A stretch of DNA of 35,360 bases. Source: Tepidiphilus margaritifer DSM 15129. Lineage in GTDB: Bacteria > Pseudomonadota > Gammaproteobacteria > Burkholderiales > Rhodocyclaceae. A program made the translations under genes and the position numbers. Within the stretch, counting starts at the first letter, position 1. Each line of letters starts with the position of its first letter. Shown piece after piece: positions 26,643-35,034 of this stretch. The notes beneath the pieces were generated by a model. It worked only from the letters and a program-made list of their open reading frames with translations, searched no databases and had not been told where the DNA came from. Where the stretch lies: assembly GCF_000425565.1 (NCBI RefSeq), contig NZ_AUDR01000002.1, positions 1 to 35,360 of the forward strand. The letters are read 5' to 3'.

Positions 26643-26680
26643 GGCAGTCCGTTCCATGGGGATCGTTTCATCGTTTTCCA

Positions 26681-28477
26681 TTATGGCATCTCGCCGCCGG
26701 TTTGGGGTAACGAAGGCTTTCGCCGTTTCGGCGGGTAGAGACGGCAGAAGCGCAATTCTTCACCGTAAGGGAAGAAGTCCTCGACCATGCCGGCGCGGAT
26801 GCGACGCTGCACTTCCTGCCAGAATCGGGGCGTGAGCAGGTCGCGATGGTATTTGAGGAAGGCTTTGCGGATGCGCGGATCGCCCAGGAGGAAGGTGGCG
26901 AACTCTTCGGGAAAGACGTCGAGCGGCCCGGCGCTGTACCAGGCTTCGCTCGAGAATTCCATCTCGGGGTAGGGCGCCGGCGGGATGGCGCGGAAATTGA
27001 CGTCGGTCATGTACTCGATCTCGTCGTAGTCGTAGAACACGACGCGGCCGTAGCGGGTGATGCCGAAGTTCTTCCACAGCATGTCGCCGGGGAAGATGTT
27101 GGCGATGGCGAGTTCCCGGATGGCGTTGCCGTATTCGCGCACCACCCGCTCGAGTTCTTCGTCGTCGGCCTGTTCGAGATAGAGGTTGAGCGGCGTCATG
27201 CGCCGTTCGATGTAGAGATGCTTGATGACCATCTGGTCGCCTTCGATCTCGAAGGAGGAGGCGGCCACCGTACGCAGCTCTTCGAGCAGCTCCGGCGAGA
27301 ATCGGGCCAACGGCAGGGCCACCTGGGAGAATTCCAGCGTGTCGGCCATGCGCCCGACCCGATCGACGCGTTTGACCATGAGGTACTTCTGCCGCACCGT
27401 CTCGCGGTCGATGTTCTTGCTGCTGCCGAAGACGTCCTTGATGATCTTGAAGACGTAAGGGAAAGAGGGTAGGGTGAAGACGAGCATCACCATCCCCTTG
27501 ATGCCGGGGGCGATGATGAAGTGATCGTTCGAATGGCGCAAATGGGCGATGAGATCGCGGAAGAACATCGTCTTGCCCTGCTTGCCCAGCCCCAGCATGG
27601 TGTAGAGCTCGGAGCGCGGCTTGTTGGGCAGGATGGAGCGCAGGAAATTGACGTAGCCCGAAGGCACTTCCATGTCGACGAGGAAGTAGGCGCGCGACAG
27701 GGAAAAGAGCACCGAGATGCGCCAGGCTTCGAGCAGGATGGCGTCGACCACCAGCATGCCCGAGTCGCCGTGGCGTACGGCCACCGCGAAGGGAATTTCC
27801 TGGTGTCCGTTGATCGCCTTGCCGATCACGTAAGCGGTCTTGTTGCGGTAGAAGGCGGAGTAGAGTACCTGGATCTGCGCATTGACCTCCGGGGCCGGCC
27901 AGCGTCCGCCCAAATGGCGCTTGACGGTGCGCAGGATGTTGAGCACATCGCGATCCAGATCCTCGAATGGTCGCTGCCAGTCGAAGTCTTCGAGAATGCG
28001 CCGGATCGTGCGCCGCAACCCCTCTTCCTTGGGGTAGTAGCTGGTATAGACGGGCGGGTAGGATTCGATGTACTCGGTGGAGATCGCCGGGCGCGCGAAG
28101 ATGTATTGATTGTTGAAGTAGCTGCGATGCAGGATCTTGGTCGTCACCGAATTGAAGAAAGTTTCGGCGAGTTCCGGCTGTTTGTGTTCGAGCAAATGAC
28201 CGATGTAGTGCAGCTTCACTTGCTGCCAAATCGCATCGTCGAGGTTGGCGATGTCGAACTCGCGGCGCAGGCGCTCGACGGTTTCCTGGACGCGCTGGTC
28301 GTAGAACTCCACGCGCTCGCGCACCGCTTCCAGCTGCTTGGGCCAATCCCCGGCTTCGAACAGTTCCTTGGCGCGGCTGGACGTCTCGCGGAAAATCCGG
28401 TAGTGGCGATCGAACCCCTCGATCATCACCCGGGCCATCGTCTCGGCGATCCGTTCGGACGACAACGGTTGCGGCAT
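26681..28477 (-). CDS. aceK: Isocitrate dehydrogenase kinase/phosphatase
   Basis: This 598-residue bifunctional enzyme phosphorylates and dephosphorylates isocitrate dehydrogenase, sending isocitrate to the glyoxylate bypass or the TCA cycle. The ATG at 28477 follows GAGGAG by nine bases. The regulatory N-terminal half precedes a kinase-fold C-terminal half with APGIKGMVMLVFTLPSFPYV (ATP loop) and FPGDMLWKNFGITRYGRVVF plus YDYDEIEYMTDVNFR (catalytic and metal-binding region). The length is close to the usual ~580. It is divergent from its substrate's gene icd, unlike the E. coli aceBAK operon. Confidence 0.96.
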   Translation of the reverse strand: MPQPLSSERIAETMARVMIEGFDRHYRIFRETSSRAKELFEAGDWPKQLEAVRERVEFYDQRVQETVERLRREFDIANLDDAIWQQVKLHYIGHLLEHKQPELAETFFNSVTTKILHRSYFNNQYIFARPAISTEYIESYPPVYTSYYPKEEGLRRTIRRILEDFDWQRPFEDLDRDVLNILRTVKRHLGGRWPAPEVNAQIQVLYSAFYRNKTAYVIGKAINGHQEIPFAVAVRHGDSGMLVVDAILLEAWRISVLFSLSRAYFLVDMEVPSGYVNFLRSILPNKPRSELYTMLGLGKQGKTMFFRDLIAHLRHSNDHFIIAPGIKGMVMLVFTLPSFPYVFKIIKDVFGSSKNIDRETVRQKYLMVKRVDRVGRMADTLEFSQVALPLARFSPELLEELRTVAASSFEIEGDQMVIKHLYIERRMTPLNLYLEQADDEELERVVREYGNAIRELAIANIFPGDMLWKNFGITRYGRVVFYDYDEIEYMTDVNFRAIPPAPYPEMEFSSEAWYSAGPLDVFPEEFATFLLGDPRIRKAFLKYHRDLLTPRFWQEVQRRIRAGMVEDFFPYGEELRFCRLYPPKRRKPSLPQTGGEMP

Positions 28478-28604
28478 CGCGTCTGCTCCTCGTTTTTTCA
28501 TGCCGGAAATGATACCTCGCGACTGGATTGCTGCTCCTTGGAGCAGGGCACGTCCGCTTGGTTCGCTTTCGGATCGCGAGACTTTATTGGATAATATGAA
28601 ATGG

Positions 28605-28622
28605 CGGCGCCCGAAGGCGCTG
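28605..28622 (+). other. Hairpin in the aceK-icd intergenic region
   Basis: CGGCGCC-CGAA-GGCGCTG folds into a 7-bp stem (one G-U pair) with a 4-base loop. It lies about 77 bases before the icd start and probably in its leader. The 221-bp region (28478-28698) must hold both divergent promoters; the AT-rich stretch TTATTGGATAATAT (28584-28597) is the best -10 candidate, but no clear -35 was found. Confidence 0.35.
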
Positions 28623-28698
28623 GAAGGTGCGGGGTAGTGGCTGAGGGTGGTCATGGCCATCGTACGGCCCCGCAATGATGACATCAGGGAGAAGAACC

Positions 28699-29943
28699 GT
28701 GAGCGAATCCAAGATCAAGGTACCTGCGGGTGGCCAGAAAATCGTATTGGGGCAGCCCATCCCCGACAACCCCATCGTGCCCTACATCGAAGGCGACGGC
28801 ATCGGCGTCGACATCACGCCGGTGATGATCAAGGTCATCGACGCGGCCGTTGCAAAAGCCTACGGTGGCAAGCGCAAGATCCACTGGATGGAAGTCTTCG
28901 CCGGCGAGAAAGCCACGCGCGTCTATGGGCCCGATCAATGGCTGCCGGAAGAAACGCTCGCGGCGCTCAAGGAATTCGCCGTCTCCATCAAGGGGCCGAT
29001 GACCACGCCGGTGGGCGGCGGCATCCGCTCGCTCAACGTGGCGCTGCGCCAAGAGATGGATCTCTATCAGTGCATCCGCCCGGTGCGCTACTTCAACGGC
29101 GTACCATCGCCGGTGAAACGCCCCGAGCTCGTCGATATGGTGATCTTCCGTGAGAATACGGAGGACATCTACGCCGGTATCGAATGGCCGGCCCAATCCG
29201 ACGGTGCGCGCAAGGTGATCGACTTCCTGCAAAAAGAAATGGGCGTGAAGAAGATCCGCTTTCCCGAAACCTCGGGAATCGGCATCAAGCCCGTGTCGAT
29301 CGAGGGCACCACGCGCCTGGTGCGTGCGGCGATCCAGTATGCCATCGACAACGACCGCAAGTCGGTGACCCTCGTGCACAAGGGCAACATCATGAAGTTC
29401 ACCGAAGGGCTCTTCCGCGACGTGGGCTACCGCGTGGCGCAGGAGCAGTTCGGCGCCCAGCCCATCGACGGCGGCCCGTGGTGCAAGTTCACCAACCCGA
29501 AGACGGGCCGCGAGATCGTGGTCAAGGACGCGATCGCCGACGCCTTCCTGCAGCAGATCCTGCTGCGTCCGGCCGAGTACGATGTGATCGCCACGCTCAA
29601 CCTCAACGGCGACTACATCTCGGATGCGTTGGCGGCGCAGGTGGGCGGCATCGGCATCGCGCCGGGTGCGAACGTCGGCGACAAATACGCCGTGTTCGAG
29701 GCCACGCACGGTACGGCACCGAAGTACGCCGGTCTCGACAAGGTGAACCCCGGCTCGCTCATCCTCTCGGCCGAGATGATGCTGCGTTTCTTTGGCTGGA
29801 AAGAGGCGGCGGATCTGGTCATCAAGGCGATGGAGCGCACCATCCAAGACAAGATCGTCACCTACGACTTCGCCCGGCTCATGGAAGGGGCTACCGAAGT
29901 GAGCTGCTCTGGTTTCGGCAAGGCGATGATCGAGCGCATGTGA
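28699..29943 (+). CDS. icd: NADP-type isocitrate dehydrogenase
   Basis: This 414-residue enzyme converts isocitrate to 2-oxoglutarate. GTG at 28699 follows GGGAGAAG by about five bases and gives the usual [10 protein letters not shown]-terminus; the in-frame ATG at 28675 would put the ribosome-binding site inside the coding region. [14 protein letters not shown] and the [13 protein letters not shown] block are typical, with Ser111 matching E. coli Ser113, the AceK target. [13 protein letters not shown]-like and [15 protein letters not shown] blocks follow. A strong terminator lies 24 bases after the stop. Confidence 0.96.
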   Translation: MSESKIKVPAGGQKIVLGQPIPDNPIVPYIEGDGIGVDITPVMIKVIDAAVAKAYGGKRKIHWMEVFAGEKATRVYGPDQWLPEETLAALKEFAVSIKGPMTTPVGGGIRSLNVALRQEMDLYQCIRPVRYFNGVPSPVKRPELVDMVIFRENTEDIYAGIEWPAQSDGARKVIDFLQKEMGVKKIRFPETSGIGIKPVSIEGTTRLVRAAIQYAIDNDRKSVTLVHKGNIMKFTEGLFRDVGYRVAQEQFGAQPIDGGPWCKFTNPKTGREIVVKDAIADAFLQQILLRPAEYDVIATLNLNGDYISDALAAQVGGIGIAPGANVGDKYAVFEATHGTAPKYAGLDKVNPGSLILSAEMMLRFFGWKEAADLVIKAMERTIQDKIVTYDFARLMEGATEVSCSGFGKAMIERM

Positions 29944-29966
29944 GCCGGATCGGCATTTGGACGAGG

Positions 29967-29993
29967 AAAAACCCGCCGAGAGGCGGGGTTTTT
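29967..29993. terminator. Bidirectional intrinsic terminator between icd and the DUF4212 gene
   Basis: AAAAACCCGCC, loop GAGA and GGCGGGGTTTTT make a stem with A and T runs on both sides, so it can stop icd on the plus strand and the transporter operon on the minus strand. It touches the stop codon of the minus-strand gene. Confidence 0.9.
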
Positions 29994-30262
29994 CATGGGG
30001 TGCGATCGTCGCGCCAGCGTGCCTGTCGTTCCCACCGATTGATCAATATTGCATAGATCGTGGCGATGGCCGTAAAGAGCAGGGGCGAGATGGTCGACAA
30101 CAGCAGGAACCCTAGGGGTACTCCGCCCACGTCGAGCGAATTGAGCGCTTCGGCGTACCAGGCGGCACCGAGGTTGAAGGCGAACCATAAAAGGAGCAAG
30201 ACGGAGGTGAGGCGGCGGGTGCGTCGCCAGTACCAGAGGGCCGTTTCTCCGGTCCTGTTCAT
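29993..30262 (-). CDS. DUF4212 small membrane subunit
   Basis: This 89-residue protein has two transmembrane helices (LTSVLLLLWFAFNLGAAWYA and LLSTISPLLFTAIATIYAIL) linked by LNSLDVGGVPLGF, the pattern of DUF4212, the small subunit of ActP-like sodium/solute symporters. The start ATG at 30262 overlaps the stop of the upstream transporter gene as ATGA, so it is translated with it. The usual partner is a large VC_2705-type sodium symporter; here the partner is instead an MFS/BT1-like protein, and no sodium symporter is seen nearby. Confidence 0.8.
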   Translation of the reverse strand: MNRTGETALWYWRRTRRLTSVLLLLWFAFNLGAAWYAEALNSLDVGGVPLGFLLLSTISPLLFTAIATIYAILINRWERQARWRDDRTP

Positions 30263-31905
30263 TCGGATTCCAGGATGGTGCTGCTGCGGACGTACCACAC
30301 GGTAGCCAATGGCGCGATCAAGCCGATGGCGATCACGGCCGTGAGCAGCATTCCTAGTTGGGAATAATCAGCCGGCACGAGGATGGTTCCATCAGGGGCC
30401 CGCACTTCACGCGTGACCACGAAAATGGTGTTGAGGTACTTCGTCATGAGTGAGCTGGCCGAGAGGGCCAGATTGGCGAACGAGGTCATGACGGCGAAAA
30501 ACGTTGCCTTGAGATGCTGCGGTGCCGAGTGCGCAATCCACGCGAGCATGGGAACCATCGAGACCTGGCCCAGAGGGGATTCGATGGCCGTGTCGATGAG
30601 GGCAATGACGCGCGCATCGATCAGCCCACCCGTCAGCCTGCTGGTCCATTGGTGCAAGCCATGGTACATCCCCAGATAGGGCAAGGAGAGCAGCGCCCCG
30701 ATCACCGACAGAATGACGACGATTTCGAGGATCGAGCGTTCCGCCATGAGACGACGGAAGATGAAAAGCCCCAAGAGGGTCAAGGCCGAGCCCGTGAGCG
30801 AGAGCTTGGCGAGAAAAGATTGATCGAATCCGAGCACGTCGATCATCCACCAGGTGAGCCCGGGGCCAACCGAAGGGGTGGCGCGAAAGACGAAGATCAC
30901 GAGTGCCGTTCCGGCCAGCGTGCGCCGCGCCTGCGGCGAGAGTTCGTGCATGAGGCGGCGCATGATGAAGAGGACCACCGCCATCGAACCCGCGAAAATG
31001 ACCTCCTGGTTGCCGGGAAAATCGAGCAGCCCCATCGTGAGCGTAAAAACGACGAAGAAGAGGCTGCCCCACAGCAAAGGCCAGTTTGGCGCCGCGGCCT
31101 CCACGCCGGCTTCGTCCCACAGGGCGGGATCGAAACCGAGCCGAAGGTGACGTTGCCGTGCCCGATGGCGCATCCACCGGGCGATGAGCACGCCGGAGAC
31201 CGACACGAGCGGAATCAGCAGGGCCAATTCATAGATGCGTGCGTACAGCGGCGCCTTGTCCGCGATCGAGAGGTTTTCGGTACCGGCGAAGATGACCACA
31301 TTGGCGAGGGACACCAGCACGCCTCCGCCGAGCACGGCGATGCGCCCCAGCGTCTGCAAGGTGGTGTGCATGAGCTTGATCTGCGCTTCGGGTAGCGGCT
31401 CGCCGTTCTCGTCGCGCGTGGGGATCGCCTCCACCGTCATCGCCTCGGCCACGACGTTTTGTACGACATAGCCCAGAGGGGCGAGCAGGGTCGAGAGCAC
31501 ATACCACCAGGAGACGGGCCACAGCGCCGCCATCACCTCCCGGCGCGTGGTGAGCCCGATCATGATGAGCATGCTCGCGGCGATCAGGGCGGCACCCAAC
31601 CAGACGAAAAGCGCCTTGCGATGCCAAAAGAGATCGACGAGGTGCCCCAGGGGCATTTTCAGCGCCCACGGGATACCCGCCCAGAAACCGAGCGCGGCGA
31701 GGAAAGCCGCGGAGAGATCGAGGTATTCCTTGACGAAGAACGTACCGACGATGTCGGTGAGTCCCGAGACCCCTGCCGCGAAGAACACCATGAGCGGCGG
31801 CAAAAAGCTCCAGCGCCATTCCCGGGTGAGTTCGACCACGTCATCCTGCCACCAGCGGCGCAGGGCACGGATCAGGCGCAAGGGCAGCGCGGGACGGGGC
31901 GTCAT
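30259..31905 (-). CDS. Major-facilitator-type transporter, folate-biopterin (BT1)-like
   Basis: This 548-residue polytopic membrane protein starts at the ATG at 31905. It has about 12 hydrophobic helices. Blocks such as FLAALGFWAGIPWALKMPLG near the N-terminus and FDQSFLAKLSLTGSALTLLG in the second half resemble BT1/FBT-type MFS carriers. The loop between about residues 145 and 175 (TRDENGEPLPEAQIKLMHTT) is unusually long and charged. The substrate is unknown. It is followed without a gap by the DUF4212 gene and lies downstream of aceB, separated by a hairpin terminator. Confidence 0.7.
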   Translation of the reverse strand: MTPRPALPLRLIRALRRWWQDDVVELTREWRWSFLPPLMVFFAAGVSGLTDIVGTFFVKEYLDLSAAFLAALGFWAGIPWALKMPLGHLVDLFWHRKALFVWLGAALIAASMLIMIGLTTRREVMAALWPVSWWYVLSTLLAPLGYVVQNVVAEAMTVEAIPTRDENGEPLPEAQIKLMHTTLQTLGRIAVLGGGVLVSLANVVIFAGTENLSIADKAPLYARIYELALLIPLVSVSGVLIARWMRHRARQRHLRLGFDPALWDEAGVEAAAPNWPLLWGSLFFVVFTLTMGLLDFPGNQEVIFAGSMAVVLFIMRRLMHELSPQARRTLAGTALVIFVFRATPSVGPGLTWWMIDVLGFDQSFLAKLSLTGSALTLLGLFIFRRLMAERSILEIVVILSVIGALLSLPYLGMYHGLHQWTSRLTGGLIDARVIALIDTAIESPLGQVSMVPMLAWIAHSAPQHLKATFFAVMTSFANLALSASSLMTKYLNTIFVVTREVRAPDGTILVPADYSQLGMLLTAVIAIGLIAPLATVWYVRSSTILESE

Positions 31906-31933
31906 GCCGAATCATCCTTTGGCGCAAGGAAAA

Positions 31934-31962
31934 AGCGCGCCGCCCCGCGGGCAGCGGGGCGG
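31934..31962 (-). terminator. Likely aceB terminator
   Basis: CCGCCCCGC (31940-31948) pairs with GCGGGGCGG (31954-31962) in a perfect 9-bp stem with a 5-base loop. On the minus strand a TTTTT run follows five bases after the stem. The gap 31906-32011 holds nothing else. Confidence 0.6.
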
Positions 31963-32011
31963 TCCAAGCCGGTGCGATCCTTTCCGGGAAAGAAACGCAC
32001 CATGGGAAGGC

Positions 32012-33613
32012 TCAGGGCAGCTCTTCGTAGAGGGGCAGCGTGAGGAATTCGGGGAATTCCTCGGTGAGCGCCATCTTCTCGAAGATTTTTGCCGCCTTGT
32101 CGTAGTTGGCGGTGTCTTCCCCTTGCGCCGTGACTTCCGCCTTGACTTTGGCGAGCTCTTCGGGGATGAGCGAGCGCACCAGATCCACCGTGACCTTGCG
32201 CCCGTCTTCCAGCACGCCTTTGGGGCTGTAGATCCACTGCCAGACCTGGGCACGGGCGATCTCGGCGGTGGCGGCGTCTTCCATGAGATTGTGGATCGCC
32301 ACCGCGCCGTTGCCGCCCAGCCAAGCGCCCAGATAATGGATGGCCACGTTGATGTTGTTGCGCAACCCACCCTCGGTGATGGGTTTCTCCGGCTGGAAAT
32401 TGAGGAAATCGCGCGCGGTGAAGGTCTCGTCGCGCTGTTTGTCCCACTGGTTGGGGCGATCGCCCAGCACCGCCTTGAATTCTTCCATGGCCACCTCGAC
32501 CAGGCCCGGGTGGGCTACCCAGCCGCCGTCGAAGCCGTCGTTGGCGTCGCGCCGCTTGTCGTGGCGCACGCCGGCCAGCGCCCGTTCGTTCGCTTCCGGA
32601 TCGTTCTTGATCGGGATGAGCGCACTCATGCCGCCGATGGCCGGCGCGCCGCGTTTGTGGCAAGCCTTGACGAGTGCGAGCGCATAGGAGCGCATGAAGG
32701 GGACTTCCATGGTGATGCGGGCGCGGTCGGCCAGGCAGAAGTCCTTGTCCTTGCGGAATTTCTTGATGCAGGAGAAGATGTAATCCCAGCGCCCGGCGTT
32801 GAGCCCGGCGGAGTGGTCGCGCAGCTCATAGAGGATCTCTTCCATTTCGAAGGTGGCGAGGATCGTCTCGATGAGCACCGTGGCCTTGATGGTGCCGCGC
32901 GGCAGCCCCAGTTCGTCCTGGGCGAAGCAGAAGACGTCGTTCCACAGTCGCGCTTCCAGGTGACCCTCCAGCTTGGGCAGATAGTAGAAGGGGCCTTGGC
33001 CGCGGGCGAGCTGCTCCTTGGCATTGTGGTAGAAGGCGAGGCCAAAGTCGAAGAGCGAGCCGGAGAGGCGCTGTCCGTCGACGGTGACGTGTTTTTCGTC
33101 GAGATGCCAGCCGCGCGGACGGATCTGCAGCACGGCGATCTTGTCGGCGAGCTTGTATTCCTTGCCGTTTTCGGCCACGAAGTCGATTTTGCGGCGAATG
33201 GCGTCGTAGACGTTGATCTGCCCCTGCACCTGATTGAACCAGTTGGGGCTGTTGGAATCCTCGAAGTCGGTCATGTAGCTGTCCGCCCCCGAGTTGAAGG
33301 CGTTGATGACCATCTTGCGATCGGCCGCCGGGCCGGTGATTTCGACACGACGGCATTCGAGCGCCTTGGGCAGCGGCGCGATTTTCCACTCGCCTTCGCG
33401 CACGGCGCGCGTCTCGGGCAGGAAGTCGGGTTTCTCGCCAGCGTCGATGCGCGCCTGGCGTTCGTTGCGCGCGCGCAGCAGCTCCTGGCGGCGGGGTTCG
33501 AAGCGGCGGTGGAGCTTGGCGACGAACTCGAGCGCGCCAGGGGTGAGGATTTCGTCGAAACGCGGATGGAGCGGTGCGTGCAGTTGCACGCCTTGGGGCA
33601 AGGCGATGGTCAT
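32012..33613 (-). CDS. aceB: Malate synthase A
   Basis: This 533-residue enzyme condenses glyoxylate and acetyl-CoA to malate in the glyoxylate bypass; the length equals the E. coli enzyme. The ATG at 33613 follows GAGGG. Clear blocks are ADSYMTDFEDSNSPNWFNQV, LQIRPRGWHLDEKHV, ATVLIETILATFEMEEILYE, HKRGAPAIGGMSALIP and GVLEDGRKVTVDLV. Its ribosome-binding site is in the 3' arm of a hairpin whose 5' arm contains the end of the upstream TauE/SafE gene. Isocitrate lyase is not in the window. Confidence 0.96.
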   Translation of the reverse strand: MTIALPQGVQLHAPLHPRFDEILTPGALEFVAKLHRRFEPRRQELLRARNERQARIDAGEKPDFLPETRAVREGEWKIAPLPKALECRRVEITGPAADRKMVINAFNSGADSYMTDFEDSNSPNWFNQVQGQINVYDAIRRKIDFVAENGKEYKLADKIAVLQIRPRGWHLDEKHVTVDGQRLSGSLFDFGLAFYHNAKEQLARGQGPFYYLPKLEGHLEARLWNDVFCFAQDELGLPRGTIKATVLIETILATFEMEEILYELRDHSAGLNAGRWDYIFSCIKKFRKDKDFCLADRARITMEVPFMRSYALALVKACHKRGAPAIGGMSALIPIKNDPEANERALAGVRHDKRRDANDGFDGGWVAHPGLVEVAMEEFKAVLGDRPNQWDKQRDETFTARDFLNFQPEKPITEGGLRNNINVAIHYLGAWLGGNGAVAIHNLMEDAATAEIARAQVWQWIYSPKGVLEDGRKVTVDLVRSLIPEELAKVKAEVTAQGEDTANYDKAAKIFEKMALTEEFPEFLTLPLYEELP

Positions 33614-33617
33614 AGGG

Positions 33618-33647
33618 TTTCCCTCTCTTCTCGATCAAGAGAGGAAA
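33618..33647 (-). promoter_or_regulatory. Hairpin sequestering the aceB ribosome-binding site
   Basis: On the minus strand TTTCCTCTCTT (33647-33637), loop GATCGAG and AAGAGAGGGAAA (33629-33618) pair over 11 bases with one bulged G. The 3' arm contains GAGG, the aceB ribosome-binding site, and the 5' arm overlaps the last codons of the upstream permease. Ribosomes finishing the permease would open it, which predicts translational coupling. Confidence 0.6.
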
Positions 33648-34393
33648 TAATAAAGCGTGAGGGCCGTTCCCACCAAGAGGATGAAGCGGCGCAGCCAGAT
33701 CGCCGGGAGCCGGCGGGCGATGCGCCCGGCGAGATAGCCGCCCGCGGCGGCGGCCAGGAGCACCGCTAGCGTGTGCGGCCAGCTCACGGCCCCGCCCAGG
33801 GTGAAGGTGACCACGGCCACGCTGTAGATCACCGCCGAGAGCCAGTTCTTGAGCGCATTGATCTCGTTGAGGTCCTCGATGCCCTGCATGGCGATGGCGG
33901 CGATCATCACGATGCCCATGCCGGCGCCGAAGAACCCGCCATAGACCGACACGAGGAGCTGGAAGAGCGTGCCGCCCCAACCCAACGTTTGCCGCGGTCC
34001 TGCGCGGCGGCGCGCTTCCAGCCAGCGGTTGATGCGCGGCGCGAGCGCGAAGAGGAGCGTGGCCGTGAGCAGCAGCCAGGGGACGAGACGCGCGAAGAGG
34101 GCGTTGCTCGTCACCAGCAGCAAGCCACCGCCCACGGCGCCCCCCAGCAAGGCGGCGAGCGTCAGGCGCGGCAGGTGCTGGCGGTAGCGGGCCAGTTCGC
34201 GGCGATAGGCCCAGGCGCTCGCGAGACTCGCCGGCCACAAGGCCACGGAGTTGCTCGCGTTGGCGGTGACCGGCGGCAGACCGATCGCGAGCATCGCGGG
34301 AAAGGAGAGGAAGGTGCCGCCGCCGGCGATCGCGTTCATCGCACCGGCGCCGAACCCGCCCAGCGCGAGCAGGATCCACTGGCTTGCCGTCAT
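33635..34393 (-). CDS. TauE/SafE-family membrane permease
   Basis: This 252-residue protein starts at the ATG at 34393, after a strong AAGGAGGAGACA. About eight transmembrane helices form two repeated halves: GGFGAGAMNAIAGGGTFLSF in the first and VSVYGGFFGAGMGIVMIAAI in the second, the TauE/SafE signature. The family exports or imports anions such as sulfite, sulfoacetate or organic acids. It lies 21 bases before aceB and is probably co-transcribed, so a role in C2-acid movement is possible but unproven. Confidence 0.9.
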   Translation of the reverse strand: MTASQWILLALGGFGAGAMNAIAGGGTFLSFPAMLAIGLPPVTANASNSVALWPASLASAWAYRRELARYRQHLPRLTLAALLGGAVGGGLLLVTSNALFARLVPWLLLTATLLFALAPRINRWLEARRRAGPRQTLGWGGTLFQLLVSVYGGFFGAGMGIVMIAAIAMQGIEDLNEINALKNWLSAVIYSVAVVTFTLGGAVSWPHTLAVLLAAAAGGYLAGRIARRLPAIWLRRFILLVGTALTLYYFLS

Positions 34394-34432
34394 TGTCTCC
34401 TCCTTGGTGTTTTTGCTTCCTGAGCCGGGATT

Positions 34433-34960
34433 TTAGCCGGGCGTGGTCGCGGAGGGCTCTTTTTGCGGAGGGCAGGAAGGAGTGGTAGCAGGGTTCCAGT
34501 CGCAGGGAAACCGTTCCAACCACGGACGCAATTGGAGGTCTTCCTTGATGATGTGATCGATCAGCCAGGAGCGCAGCAGCGCGAGGAGTGCCCGGCGGGT
34601 GTCGTCGTCGAGCGCATCGAGCGTGGTTCGTTCGACCGGCTGGGCGAGGATGCGGGCGGTGATGTCGATCAGCTGCCGCTTGAGTTTCTCGTGCGAGCGG
34701 CGATGTTCGCCGAGGTGGGGGTAACCCGCTGCCTGCTGGATCAGCTCTTCGCGCGTGAAGTGCTCTTCGGTGTAGCGGGCAAGCTCATCGAGCGCGAGGG
34801 TGAGCCGGGCGAGCGAGGCGCGCCTGAGGATCAACGACTGGATGCGGTCGACGAGCTCGATCAACCAGCGGTGGTCCCGATCGATGGCGTCGTTGTGCAC
34901 AGATAGTTCGTCGCGCCACTGGAGATGGAGGCTGGAGTTGGGGAGGGTCTTGTCGGACAT
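34433..34960 (-). CDS. Bacteriohemerythrin (oxygen-binding di-iron protein)
   Basis: This 175-residue protein starts at the ATG at 34960, with no clear ribosome-binding site. The seven di-iron ligands are in place: His30 (IDRDH), His67 and Glu71 (HFTREE), His86 and His90 (HRRSH), and His136 and Asp141 (HIIKED). The gap between His90 and His136 is about ten residues longer than in the standard protein. Hemerythrins bind O2 and may deliver or sense it. The proline-rich C-terminal tail is probably disordered. It lies 39 bases before the TauE/SafE gene on the same strand. Confidence 0.9.
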   Translation of the reverse strand: MSDKTLPNSSLHLQWRDELSVHNDAIDRDHRWLIELVDRIQSLILRRASLARLTLALDELARYTEEHFTREELIQQAAGYPHLGEHRRSHEKLKRQLIDITARILAQPVERTTLDALDDDTRRALLALLRSWLIDHIIKEDLQLRPWLERFPCDWNPATTPSCPPQKEPSATTPG

Positions 34961-34987
34961 CGTTTTTCGTGATCGAATGGGACGTCC

Positions 34988-35012
34988 ATTGTAATCGGAT
35001 GTCAGCCATCCG
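34988..35012 (-). promoter_or_regulatory. Possible hemerythrin promoter with palindrome
   Basis: TACAAT on the minus strand (34988-34993) would start transcription near 34981, about 20 bases before the ATG. Just upstream is the 6-bp inverted repeat CGGATG-N5-CATCCG (34996-35012). No convincing -35 was found. Confidence 0.35.
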
Positions 35013-35034
35013 CTCCGTTTCCCGCCGTTGCCGG

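Noticed and set aside
28675-28698. ATG at 28675 as the icd start
   Set aside because: It would put the GGGAGAAG ribosome-binding site inside the coding region; the GTG at 28699 gives the family's usual N-terminus.
31547-33769. 740-codon open frame on the plus strand
   Set aside because: It is antisense to aceB and the transporter gene, which match known families; it arises from GC-rich codon bias.
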